Below the pieces are notes generated by a model. It made no database searches and was not told the origin of the DNA. It saw nothing but the letters and a program-made list of their open reading frames with translations. A program made the position numbers and the translations under genes. 64,000 bases of DNA from Alphaproteobacteria bacterium. GTDB taxonomy: Bacteria; Pseudomonadota; Alphaproteobacteria; UBA9655. Location: the NCBI GenBank assembly GCA_020049895.1, contig JAGVLE010000003.1, positions 1-64,000 of the forward strand. Direction: 5' to 3'. This document shows, piece after piece, positions 1 to 9,069 of this stretch (the stretch's first letter is position 1; each line of letters opens with the position of its first letter).

Positions 1-1471
1 CTGAGGAGGGAAGAGCTTTCGGAAGAATAGGTGTGGGAGTGCTGGCCTTGCTTCCCCCATCATCAGAGAAATGATACGAACGATTCATACCATCAGGCAT
101 AGAACTAAAAGAAAGAACAGAAAGTTCATCTTCAGCCTCCGGGTCTGAGGAGGGAAGAGCTCTCGGAAGAATAGGTGTGGGAGTGGTAGCCTTGCTTGAA
201 GCACCATCATCATAATTTGGATTATGATCAAGGAAATCAAAAGAAATTTCAGAAATTTCGTCTTCATCTTTTTTGTCTGAACTTAACTCATCTTCAGGGA
301 AATGATACGTAGGACTCATACCATCAGGCATAGAACTAAAAGAAAGAATAGAACGCTCATCTTCAGCCTCCCGGTCTGAAGAGAAATCTTCGAAAAAAAT
401 AAAGTCAGTTGCTTCTTGAGCTTTCTCAGTAGTCTGTTTTTGATTTATCAGAATCCATGATGAGTTTAAAAGACCTAAGCTTCTCTCTTTATCCGTCGAA
501 GGGATTTTTTCTTGCGATAACAAAGGATTGAGCATAAAGGAACGGGGGATAAGAGAAGAATCATATTTACTAAACCCAACGGTAGAAACTGGGTAAAGGT
601 CAGCATAAGCGAAGGTTTTACGATCTCGTATTCCTTTGGATGAACGTAAGCGTGGTCTTATTTTAAGAAGTATTGGAACAGCAGATTTTTTCTGGCTTTT
701 TTTAAAATCTACAGGATTAAAATATTTTGCTTCAAAAGCTAAGGATCCCAAGGTAGTTCCTTGCAATTCATAAGACATGTTTTCCCCAGAAGATCGAAAA
801 CTTATTTGCCCAGGGTCTGAGAGGATTCCGGTTTTCATTTTTGATTGTTGAGGAAGACTTGAGGTTTTTAAATCACCTTCTTCCAAAGAGGATTGAAAAT
901 CTACAGCTGCCACAACCCTGTTTTTGACGTCTGATTGCTGAAAATTTCCAACAGAGGATGCGAGAGAGAAAGAAGAAGGATCCATCAAAGCATTTTGATA
1001 GTTCCTTTGAGGAATGCTTATAGAGTCATTGTTTGTATAGACCACAGAGGCAGGTAAACTTACTAGATAAGCAGATGAATTGACGTAAGGACCTTGCTGT
1101 CCCCAAGCCCCGCGTGGGGTTGTATCGATAAAAGATGTGTTGGAGAGGTTAGTAAACGTCCTCAAATTTTGGAATAAATTTGACGATAGGTGTGCTTGAT
1201 CTCTCGAAGAGTTTTTTCTTTCAAAGAGATGAAGAGGGGATGGAGTTTGTTGAAGGGTGAGGGATAAACTGTAGTGCTGAGGAATTACTTTTACGTTTGT
1301 TGAAAGACCTTTCAAAAGAGCAGGTGTTGTTTTATCAGAGTGTTCTCCCCATGCCCAAAAAAGCTGAGGGTTTTCTCCTGCAGGTTCAGTCGTGCTTACT
1401 AAAAACACTCCGCAAATACCATAAATTACTGTTTTTATTAAAAAGCTACTCTTTATTACCAAAATAAACAC
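1..1471 (-). CDS. Hypothetical Ser/Pro-rich protein with hydrophobic N-terminus, open at the left window edge (partial)
   Basis: I read this frame by hand: no stop on the minus strand from about 1492 down to base 1. Possible GTG/TTG starts near 1471/1462 give VFILVIKSSFLIKTVIYGICGVFLVSTTEPAGENPQLFW... It is absent from the ORF track, probably because its stop lies outside the window. It contains repeated motifs EAEDE(R/L)S(I/V)LSFSSMPDGM..YHF and TPTPILP(R/K)ALPSS. Confidence 0.7.
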   Translation of the reverse strand, partial: MFILVIKSSFLIKTVIYGICGVFLVSTTEPAGENPQLFWAWGEHSDKTTPALLKGLSTNVKVIPQHYSLSLTLQQTPSPLHLFERKNSSRDQAHLSSNLFQNLRTFTNLSNTSFIDTTPRGAWGQQGPYVNSSAYLVSLPASVVYTNNDSISIPQRNYQNALMDPSSFSLASSVGNFQQSDVKNRVVAAVDFQSSLEEGDLKTSSLPQQSKMKTGILSDPGQISFRSSGENMSYELQGTTLGSLAFEAKYFNPVDFKKSQKKSAVPILLKIRPRLRSSKGIRDRKTFAYADLYPVSTVGFSKYDSSLIPRSFMLNPLLSQEKIPSTDKERSLGLLNSSWILINQKQTTEKAQEATDFIFFEDFSSDREAEDERSILSFSSMPDGMSPTYHFPEDELSSDKKDEDEISEISFDFLDHNPNYDDGASSKATTPTPILPRALPSSDPEAEDELSVLSFSSMPDGMNRSYHFSDDGGSKASTPTPILPKALPSS

Positions 1472-1686
1472 CAAAGCTAACAAATACAAAAATAATTATT
1501 TATAGAATAGCACGGTGTTTATTAAATAAAGATTAAGCTTTATAAAATGCAGGCATAATTCGTTATGTCTACATAGGATATATCTTAAGAGGATAAGAGG
1601 TTCAGAAGGTCGCGGGACAGGTTAAGTTTTTGTCGTAACATATTGATTTTATTGGATGGTTGGTTTTGATGCAGTTTTCATAAATC

Positions 1687-1710
1687 TCCCCGGGCGTAAG
1701 CCCGTGGGAG
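1687..1710. other. GC-rich hairpin just downstream of the RhlE-like stop codon
   Basis: ctccccgggcgtaagcccgtgggag: arms CTCCC.CGGGC / GCCCG.GGGAG around GTAA. Possible terminator, but the T-tract on the minus strand is weak. Confidence 0.4.
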
Positions 1711-1726
1711 TTTATAAAGCTTTTTT

Positions 1727-3565
1727 TTAAGAGCGCCCTTGGAGAGACCCTTGTCGGGACGTTCTTTGTAAAAAAGGTGAGCCTCCCTTTTTATTTTGAG
1801 AGAAATTCTTAGGCTGAGACGTGTTGTTTTCTCTGCTTGGGCCTTCTTTATTCCAAGGCTTTTTTGCAGCAAAATTAGAGCGTCCGCCTTCAGAAGCAGG
1901 GCCTTCTTTATGCCAAGACTTCTTCGCACCAAAACTGGATCGTCCGCCTTCAGATGCGGGGCCTTCTTTATGCCAAGACTTCTTCGCACCAAAACTGGAT
2001 CGTCCGCCTTCAGATGCGGGGCCTTCTTTGTGCCAAGGCTTCTTCGCAGCAAAATTAGAGCGTCCACCTTCAGAAGCAGGGCCTTCTTTATGCCAAGGCT
2101 TCTTCGCAGCAAAATTAGAGCGTCCACCTTCAGAAGCAGGGCCCTCTTTGTGCCAAGGCTTCTTTGCGGAAAAATTAGAGCGTCCACCTTCAGAAGCGGG
2201 GCCTTCTTTGTGCCAAGGCTTCTTTGCGGCAAAATTAGATCGTCCGCCTTCAGAAGCAGGACCTTCCTTATGCCAAGGCTTCTTCGCAGCAAAATTAGAT
2301 CGTCCGCCTTCAGATGCGGGGCCTTCTTTATGCCAAGGCTTCTTTGGCGCAAAATTGGATCGTCCGCCTTCAGAAGCAGGGCCTTCTTTATGCCAAGGCT
2401 TCTTTTGAGAGGATTGGTACTTCTTGCCCTCTCCGGCTTGTCTGGTTCTGCCCATTGATTTGGATGAAATCGATGATTGTGCGCCAGGGTTCAGCAGGCG
2501 TTCAATAGCTCTCCAGCGAGAGCCATCTTCTGGCCCAACAAAAGACAAAGCTTTCCCGACAGCACCAGCTCGTCCTGTTCTTCCAATACGGTGAACATAA
2601 TCTTCAGGACAGACAGGTAAATCATAGTTAATAACGAGATTAATGTGAGGAACATCCAGGCCACGCGCGGCAATGTCTGTGGCTACCATAATGCGAGAGT
2701 GTTCAAGTCGAAAATCTCGCATTATGCGTGTGCGCTTACTTTGTTGTAAGTCCCCGTGGATGGCTCCCACGCTGTGATTATATTTTGTAAGCTTAAGAGC
2801 AAGGTCCTTAGCGCCGCGTTTGGTTTTAACGAAAATAAGGACAGAGCCCTCATGCTCTTTGAGCTGCCTAAGCAAAGCTGGCATCTTTTCTCCGGTCTCT
2901 GTACGCACTACATCCTGAGTAATTTTAGGGGCGTCTTGAGGTGCTGAAGTAATTGTAATGCGCGTTGGATTATCCAAGTATTGCGCTGCAATTTTTTCCG
3001 CTACGTGAGACAGAGTGGCTGAAAACATAAGAGTTTGCCGCTCTGGAGAGAGTGCTTTGCAGATCTGATTTAACGGTTGAATAAAGCCCATGTCTAACAT
3101 GCGATCTACTTCATCGAGAACGAGAAAATTTGTATGGTTAAGGTTCAAACTTCTTCTCTCAAGGTGATCGCAAATTCGCCCAGGTGTTCCAATCACAAGA
3201 TTAGGATTTCCCTTGAGCTGCGAGAACTGCCTTACAATGGGTTCTCCCCCAATCAATAGGACAGCAGAAATTTCTTTTGAACGGCCAGACAGCCTTTCTA
3301 GGACTTCCTTGACCTGATGCGCAATTTCACGCGTTGGAAGAAGGACGAGAGCCTTATGCTGAGGGTTCTTCATAAGATGGCTGATCAGGGGCGCCAAATA
3401 GGCAATGGTTTTTCCCGAACCTGTTTGGGAAGAGGCAAGAACGTCCTTGCCCTCCATAGCCACAGGAATAGCCTGTGCCTGAACAGGGGTAGGAAGAGAG
3501 AGCTCGAGAGCTGCAAGTTTTTCTGTCAAAAAGGCAGGAAGATTTAAGGACGAAAACGTAGTCAT
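1727..3565 (-). CDS. rhlE: DEAD-box RNA helicase (RhlE-like) with repetitive C-terminal tail
   Basis: Motifs ASSQTGSGKT, PTREIAHQ, TPGR, VLDEVDRMLD (DEVD variant), SAT, HRIGRTGRAG; tail of about 9 copies of KKPWHKEGPASEGGRSNFAA. Confidence 0.93.
   Translation of the reverse strand: MTTFSSLNLPAFLTEKLAALELSLPTPVQAQAIPVAMEGKDVLASSQTGSGKTIAYLAPLISHLMKNPQHKALVLLPTREIAHQVKEVLERLSGRSKEISAVLLIGGEPIVRQFSQLKGNPNLVIGTPGRICDHLERRSLNLNHTNFLVLDEVDRMLDMGFIQPLNQICKALSPERQTLMFSATLSHVAEKIAAQYLDNPTRITITSAPQDAPKITQDVVRTETGEKMPALLRQLKEHEGSVLIFVKTKRGAKDLALKLTKYNHSVGAIHGDLQQSKRTRIMRDFRLEHSRIMVATDIAARGLDVPHINLVINYDLPVCPEDYVHRIGRTGRAGAVGKALSFVGPEDGSRWRAIERLLNPGAQSSISSKSMGRTRQAGEGKKYQSSQKKPWHKEGPASEGGRSNFAPKKPWHKEGPASEGGRSNFAAKKPWHKEGPASEGGRSNFAAKKPWHKEGPASEGGRSNFSAKKPWHKEGPASEGGRSNFAAKKPWHKEGPASEGGRSNFAAKKPWHKEGPASEGGRSSFGAKKSWHKEGPASEGGRSSFGAKKSWHKEGPASEGGRSNFAAKKPWNKEGPSRENNTSQPKNFSQNKKGGSPFLQRTSRQGSLQGRS
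1850..2410 (-). repeat. 60-bp in-frame tandem repeat (20-aa unit), about 9 copies plus one degenerate copy
   Basis: Near-identical 60-nt blocks 'cttctttgcgg/cagcaaaattagagcgtccgccttcagaagcagggccttctttatgccaagg'; protein unit KKPWHKEGPASEGGRS(N/S)F(A/S/G)(A/P). Confidence 0.97.
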
Positions 3566-3846
3566 TGTTGAATCACTTTCTGTTGATAGTCTATCATCTC
3601 ATCTCTCCACACGAGGGATGAGCGCTGATCTATGAACATAAAAGAACTGATTCAGCATTACTGTGGGGAGTATATAGATGTTTTTGTATGTTGTAAACAA
3701 TTCTAAAAAATATTTTTAAATTTATATTAAGTTATTATAAAATAAAAAATATTTCTGAATCTCCTCCTGCTCTAAAATCAGCACTCCCCAATTGACACAA
3801 CTCTGATTATCTCTCATCTTCTGATGAAAGAGGGAGAAAATTTTCA

Positions 3847-4731
3847 ATGGATTGGGACAAGTTACGCGTTTTTCATACGGCAGCAAACGCGGGGAGCTTT
3901 ACAAGGGCGAGTGAAGTTTTGAATATTAGCCAGTCGGCCATTAGCCGTCAGGTGAGTATTCTTGAACAGACACTTGGGGCGGCTCTTTTTGTACGTGTTC
4001 CTCGAGGGCTTGTCTTAACAGGGGCGGGACAAGATTTATATACAACTGTAAACGGCGTCTTTGCCAAGCTTGAGATGACACAAGCCATCATTGCAGAACT
4101 TAAAAGTCAGCCACGCGGACATTTGCAAGTTGCCACGTCTCTTACGTTTGGCTCTTTATGGCTTGCTCCACGTCTTCAAGGCTTTCTCGATCAATACCCG
4201 GACATTCGTTTGACATTACTTTTGAAAGAAGAAGGTGCCGAGCTTAATATGCGCAAGGTAGATATTGGAATGACAACAACCATCCCATCTGTGGGGGGGA
4301 TTATCCATCATACATTGCTTTCTTATACCCCCCAGCTATATGCGAGCCGAACTTATCTTGATACTCATGGTGTTCCCCAAGCTCCAGAAGACCTTGACCA
4401 GCATCGTCTTATTGTGTTTGGGAAGGAAATGCCTCATCTCTATAGTAATTTAGAGTGGAGCCTTACAATAGGAGCCCAAAAGCCCCGCACGCCCTATTTA
4501 GTGATTAATAATTATCAGGCTATCTTTGAGGCTGTACGTGCAGGGTTTGGAATCGCAGCTCTTCCCCATTATGTTGTTGGAAATGCTCCCGATATTATCC
4601 CTGTTTTGCCGCATAGTGTAGGTCCTGAGGTATCCCTTTATTTTGTTTATCTCCCCCATTTAGAGGGGCTTAAGCGGATAGATGTTTTTATGACCTATCT
4701 CTTCAAAAAGGTGAAGGAAGAAGGGTTTTAG
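3847..4731 (+). CDS. LysR-family transcriptional regulator
   Basis: N-terminal HTH 'MDWDKLRVFHTAANAGSFTRASEVLNISQSAISRQVSILEQTLGAALFVR', LysR substrate-binding C-terminal domain. Confidence 0.9.
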   Translation: MDWDKLRVFHTAANAGSFTRASEVLNISQSAISRQVSILEQTLGAALFVRVPRGLVLTGAGQDLYTTVNGVFAKLEMTQAIIAELKSQPRGHLQVATSLTFGSLWLAPRLQGFLDQYPDIRLTLLLKEEGAELNMRKVDIGMTTTIPSVGGIIHHTLLSYTPQLYASRTYLDTHGVPQAPEDLDQHRLIVFGKEMPHLYSNLEWSLTIGAQKPRTPYLVINNYQAIFEAVRAGFGIAALPHYVVGNAPDIIPVLPHSVGPEVSLYFVYLPHLEGLKRIDVFMTYLFKKVKEEGF

Positions 4732-4738
4732 GGGGGCC

Positions 4739-6967
4739 TTACTCTGCGCTTTCTACAAAGCTGCCCATGACCATTTTTAGGCCAGAATGGTCAAAATCAA
4801 TTTCAAGCTTACTTCCCTCTATAGTGACGATATAGCCATAACCGAATTTCATATGGAATACGCGCTGTTTCACGTGAAATGTTTTTGAGATAGAGGAAGG
4901 CTGTGGCGTGTGTATGTCTGGAAGCTGGCGGCGAGGAGGAGGAGAAAAAGAATGCCTTTTTCCTACAGTAAATCTTTCCACATGTTGAGACGAGAGCTCA
5001 TCAATAAAGCGTGAGGGAATGCCGGATTGCCATTGATTGTGAACCCGCCTGTTGGCAGCAAAGGTAATGATAGCGCGTTCGCGTGCTCGTGTAAGGCCTA
5101 CGTAAGCTAAGCGTCTTTCTTCTTCGAGTCCTGCCTCTCCTGATTCTCCCAGAGAGCGTTGGTGGGGAAAGAGACCTTCCTCCCAGCCGGTCAGGAAAAC
5201 GGTATTAAATTCAAGACCTTTTGCACTGTGAAGAGTCATAATACTCACCATCTCAGCGCTGGTATTGGTGATGTTTTCCATAACTAAACTGACATGATCA
5301 AGAAACGTAGGGAGACTCTCAAATTCCTCTAAAGCGTTCACAAATTCTTTAAGGTTTTCTAAGCGTCCTGGGGCTTCTGGAGATTTATCAACTTGCCACA
5401 TTGCGGTATAGCCTGACTCATCTAAAATAATGCGAGCCAGCTCTCCGTGAGGGGTGGTGGTAAGTTGGCTGCGCCACCGTCCAATGTCATGCAAAAGCGT
5501 GTGGAGGGCTGTTTTTGCCTTCCCACGGATTTCATCGGTTTCTATTAAGCGCAAGGCTGCTTCAGGAAGGGATACTTGTTCACACCGAGCATATTGATGC
5601 AGAATTTGTAATGTACTTGTCCCAATGCCGCGTTTGGGGGTGTTCATGATACGCTCAAAGGCAAGGCTGTCTTGAGGTTGTACCACAATACGCATGTATG
5701 CAAGGGCATCGCGAACTTCGAGGCGTTCATAAAACCGAAAGCCGCCAATAACACGGTAGGGAATACCAAGGGTTAAGAAACGCTCTTCAAATTCACGGGT
5801 TTGAAACCCTGCACGCACAAGGATAGCCATTTGGTTTAGAGATTGACTCTGACGGTGGAGGTCTTCTACTTTTTCCCCAACCAGTCGAGCTTCTTCCTCT
5901 CCATCCCACACCCCTTGGATATGGACTTTTTCCCCGCCCGTTTTTTCGGTCCACAGTGTTTTTCCAAACCGTCCAGCGTTTTGAGAAATCAAGGAAGATG
6001 CTGCCCCAAGGATATGGGCATTTGAGCGGTAGTTTTGTTCAAGCCGAACAATGACGGCTCCAGGAAAATCCTTTTCAAACCTTAAAATATTACCAACTTC
6101 GGCTCCACGCCATCCATAAATGGATTGATCGTCATCCCCAACGCAGCAAATATTCCCTGTTCCTTGAGCGAGCAAGCGCAACCATAGATACTGGGCGACG
6201 TTGGTGTCTTGATACTCATCTACCAAAATATAGCGAAATTGAGTGGTATACTGGGCCAGGACATCTGAATGGTCCATGAAAAGCTTGAGGCAAAGAAGAA
6301 TAAGATCCCCAAAGTCCGCTGCATTGAGGATGCGAAGGCGATCCTGATAAAATTCATAAAGCCGAAGGATGATCTTTTCGAAATCAGAGGTAGGCGTAAT
6401 TTTAGAAGGGGTAAGACCTCGATCTTTCCATCGGCTGATCACAGAGGCTACGATGCGGGGGGCGAATTTCTTCTCATCTAAGGATTCTGCCTTGACGAGT
6501 TGTTTAATGAGACGGAGTTGGTCGTCTGTATCAAGAATGGTAAAAGAGCTTTGAAGACCAACCAGTTCGGCATGTTTCCTTAAAATGCGGACACAAATAG
6601 AGTGGAATGTTCCCAACCATAGACCTTCGGCAGATCCTTCGATCAGCTTGGCCACCCTTTCTTTCATTTCAAAAGCTGCTTTGTTTGTAAATGTTACAGA
6701 CAAGACTTGAGAGGGCCAGGCTTTATGACTTAATAAAAGGGAAGCTAGGCGGGTTGTTAGCACGCGTGTCTTTCCCGTTCCAGCGCCTGCAAGAACAAGG
6801 AGGGGGCCCTCCGTAATCTCAACAGCTTGTCGTTGGGCAGGATTCAGGGAACTTGCTTCATCTATATAGCGACGACTAGAGATAATTTGAGGGCTGGAAG
6901 ACATATTTTGGTGAGGTTGAGTATTCATCTTATGGCTTATAGCACGGAGAGAGTCTTTTTCAAACAT
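4739..6967 (-). CDS. uvrD: UvrD/PcrA-family ATP-dependent DNA helicase
   Basis: SLNPAQRQAVEITEGPLLVLAGAGTGKTRVL, DEYQDTN, GDDDQSIYGWRGA, LHSAKGLEF, EERRLAYVGLTRA. Confidence 0.95.
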   Translation of the reverse strand: MFEKDSLRAISHKMNTQPHQNMSSSPQIISSRRYIDEASSLNPAQRQAVEITEGPLLVLAGAGTGKTRVLTTRLASLLLSHKAWPSQVLSVTFTNKAAFEMKERVAKLIEGSAEGLWLGTFHSICVRILRKHAELVGLQSSFTILDTDDQLRLIKQLVKAESLDEKKFAPRIVASVISRWKDRGLTPSKITPTSDFEKIILRLYEFYQDRLRILNAADFGDLILLCLKLFMDHSDVLAQYTTQFRYILVDEYQDTNVAQYLWLRLLAQGTGNICCVGDDDQSIYGWRGAEVGNILRFEKDFPGAVIVRLEQNYRSNAHILGAASSLISQNAGRFGKTLWTEKTGGEKVHIQGVWDGEEEARLVGEKVEDLHRQSQSLNQMAILVRAGFQTREFEERFLTLGIPYRVIGGFRFYERLEVRDALAYMRIVVQPQDSLAFERIMNTPKRGIGTSTLQILHQYARCEQVSLPEAALRLIETDEIRGKAKTALHTLLHDIGRWRSQLTTTPHGELARIILDESGYTAMWQVDKSPEAPGRLENLKEFVNALEEFESLPTFLDHVSLVMENITNTSAEMVSIMTLHSAKGLEFNTVFLTGWEEGLFPHQRSLGESGEAGLEEERRLAYVGLTRARERAIITFAANRRVHNQWQSGIPSRFIDELSSQHVERFTVGKRHSFSPPPRRQLPDIHTPQPSSISKTFHVKQRVFHMKFGYGYIVTIEGSKLEIDFDHSGLKMVMGSFVESAE

Positions 6968-7081
6968 TGCGCTATGAGGGACGAGAATAAAAAAACAGAA
7001 GTGTAGAATATCTTGGAATCTTCAGGGTTTATTAAGTAATTCTTTGTTAAGTTATTTAAAATGAACAGGAAAGAAAAAATT

Positions 7082-7381
7082 ATGCTCAATCAAAAATTCT
7101 CAATCAAAAATTCTCAATCAAAAATTCTTCTAGCGCTACTCTGCATAGAATTTATTGTCTCTTCTCCATCCTTTGCGATGAAAGGAGCTCCCTGTGCTCG
7201 TGAAGTTTCTACAGAGTGGTACGAGTGCTTAAATGAATGTAAGCTAGCAGATCACGCGTGTGATAAGAAATGCGATCATGCGATGGACACACGTTTATTA
7301 GAGTGCCGACAGAGAGGAGCTGAGGGATTAGGTAGAGAGAAAAAGGTTCATAAGCAAAAAGAGCTAAGAGACAGAACATAA
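7082..7381 (+). CDS. Small secreted Cys-rich hypothetical protein
   Basis: Signal peptide ...KILLALLCIEFIVSSPSFA followed by a Cys-rich mature part (CAREVSTEWYECLNECKLADHACDKKCDHAMDTRLLEC). Start at 7061 or 7082. Confidence 0.6.
   Translation: MLNQKFSIKNSQSKILLALLCIEFIVSSPSFAMKGAPCAREVSTEWYECLNECKLADHACDKKCDHAMDTRLLECRQRGAEGLGREKKVHKQKELRDRT
7085..7126 (+). repeat. 14-bp tandem repeat x3 (ctcaatcaaaaatt)
   Basis: Read directly: ctcaatcaaaaatt ctcaatcaaaaatt ctcaatcaaaaatt right after the candidate ATG at 7082. Confidence 0.95.
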
Positions 7382-7449
7382 TAATATGTCCTTGCTGAAA
7401 GAATAGGAATTAGGTATCGTTTTATTCTTAATAACTTAGGGAATAAAAA

Positions 7450-8208
7450 ATGAAAAAAATCTACCTGACACTTTTATCAATTACGAGCCTAACCCTTTCT
7501 TCAAATGCTTTTGCTGAAGAGACTGCATCCGCTTCAGGTTTTACGTCCGCTCAAACAGAGGAAGTGAAAAAAATTGTAGGAGACTATATTTCCCAAAACC
7601 CTGAAGTCATCACGGAAGCCCTTCAAGCAGCTAGAGAAAAGAAGCAAAAAGAAGAAATTGAAACCATGCAAAAAGCGGTGGTTCAGCATAAAGAAAAGAT
7701 TTTTAAAAATTCCCGTCTGCCTATCGCAGGAAATCCAAAGGGAACTCAATCTTTAGTTGTCTTCGCAGATCCTTATTGTGGCTATTGCCGAAAGCTTCAT
7801 GAAGAGCTTCCTGCTATTATGGATTCCAATAAAGATCTGAAAATTCTGTTCGTGGATATGCCCATTATGGGAGACAACTCCGTTATCGCTGTAAAAGCTA
7901 TGATTGCAGCTAATAACCAAGGGAAATATGTCCCTCTTCAAAAGCTTATCCTGACCTCAAAAGATCCTATGACTCATAAGAAATTAGTCAAAAAGGCGAA
8001 ATCACTGGGGATGGATCCGAAAAAATTTGAAGCCGATCTTAAGAGCAAGGAAACACAAGATCAACTCAATCAAACTCTTGCTCTTGCAGAAGAACTTGGG
8101 ATTCATGCAACACCCGTTATCATTGTGAATGAGACGACTGTAGCTCCAGGGTATGTTCCTGAAGAAGAGCTGAAAAAAATGATAGCTGTTCCAGTACCAA
8201 CAAAATAA
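7450..8208 (+). CDS. DsbA/Com1-like periplasmic thioredoxin-fold protein
   Basis: Signal peptide; 'VVFADPYCGYCRKLHEELPAIMDSN' CxxC motif; cis-Pro 'GIHATPVIIVN'. Confidence 0.88.
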   Translation: MKKIYLTLLSITSLTLSSNAFAEETASASGFTSAQTEEVKKIVGDYISQNPEVITEALQAAREKKQKEEIETMQKAVVQHKEKIFKNSRLPIAGNPKGTQSLVVFADPYCGYCRKLHEELPAIMDSNKDLKILFVDMPIMGDNSVIAVKAMIAANNQGKYVPLQKLILTSKDPMTHKKLVKKAKSLGMDPKKFEADLKSKETQDQLNQTLALAEELGIHATPVIIVNETTVAPGYVPEEELKKMIAVPVPTK

Positions 8209-8223
8209 AATAGACTTAATTTT

Positions 8224-9006
8224 ATGAGATGTCTCTCCCTTAGCACAGCGGAAATCTATGATCTGCATGGCCTTGCGCTGGCGCTTGAGGGAGTAGACGT
8301 TATCAATTTTTATACAGATGCTCTTCATGCTTCTTATAAAGAGTGGGATGCGTTTATTTTTCGGTATGGGTGTGTCGCTTTATGGAATATCCCGGAAGAG
8401 AAGGAAGGGCCTTTATTAGCTCTCCTGCAAAAGTTTTCGGATCAACCTATTACGCTTGTCCAAGAGGAATATGAGTATTCCTTTGCAACCAAACCACGAT
8501 TTTTTCAAGATAAGATAACGCTTTCCAAAACTCGTTCTCATGCCCTGCAAATGCTAGCGGTTTCTTATGGTCTTTCTCAAGCCATAAAATTAAGTGCTTT
8601 TGAGTCGCGTATTGATAGTACGATTGAGACGACTAAGAATATTCCCCAAGAACTGGCAAGGCGCGGCAAGATTGCTCTTGCACGTAAAGAGATTTCAAAA
8701 AGAATCGGAGAGCTCTTTATTGAGCGGACGTCTGTTAACTTGCACAGCGATATTCTCGATGCCCCTGTATTTATTTGGGACCATCCTGAGTATGAAAACC
8801 TCTATACAATGACAATTAACGACTTAGAATTACATCCACGAACGGCCGTTCTGAACCAGAAGTTGGATGTCGTCAAAGAACTTTTTGAAATGATGCGAGA
8901 TGAGCTTAACAATCGCCACTCAACAATGTTAGAATCAATCATTGTCCTGCTTATTATGTTGGAGGTCTTTTTAACACTTGTGATTCATGTTTTTCATCTC
9001 GTTTAA
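8224..9006 (+). CDS. RMD1/YagE-type (DUF155) family protein with C-terminal TM helix
   Basis: Family pattern 'YGCVALWNIPEE', 'DILDAPVFIWDHPEYENLYTMTINDLELHPRTAVLNQKLDVVKELFEMMRDELNNRHSTMLESIIVLLIMLEVFLTLV'. Confidence 0.8.
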   Translation: MRCLSLSTAEIYDLHGLALALEGVDVINFYTDALHASYKEWDAFIFRYGCVALWNIPEEKEGPLLALLQKFSDQPITLVQEEYEYSFATKPRFFQDKITLSKTRSHALQMLAVSYGLSQAIKLSAFESRIDSTIETTKNIPQELARRGKIALARKEISKRIGELFIERTSVNLHSDILDAPVFIWDHPEYENLYTMTINDLELHPRTAVLNQKLDVVKELFEMMRDELNNRHSTMLESIIVLLIMLEVFLTLVIHVFHLV

Positions 9007-9020
9007 CGAGATTTTTATTC
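8996..9020 (+). terminator. Rho-independent terminator overlapping the DUF155 stop codon
   Basis: atctcgt tta acgagat followed by ttttattcttt; the TAA stop (9004-9006) lies in the loop/arm. Confidence 0.6.
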
Positions 9021-9069
9021 TTTCCTGGCATACTAAAGCATACAATTGGATAACATAAGGAGAGATTCC

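Noticed and set aside
85-267. 60-aa minus-strand ORF at the left edge
   Set aside because: It lies in an alternative frame of the longer open-ended ORF at 1-1471.
1850-2410. Regular repeat array as a possible CRISPR
   Set aside because: 60-bp units are contiguous with no unique spacers and lie in-frame within a helicase gene.
1678-2458. Overlapping ORFs 1678..2352 (-), 1796..2458 (+), 1821..2408 (+)
   Set aside because: Other frames of the 60-bp tandem repeat. A repeat length divisible by 3 keeps alternative frames stop-free. The helicase frame is the coding one.
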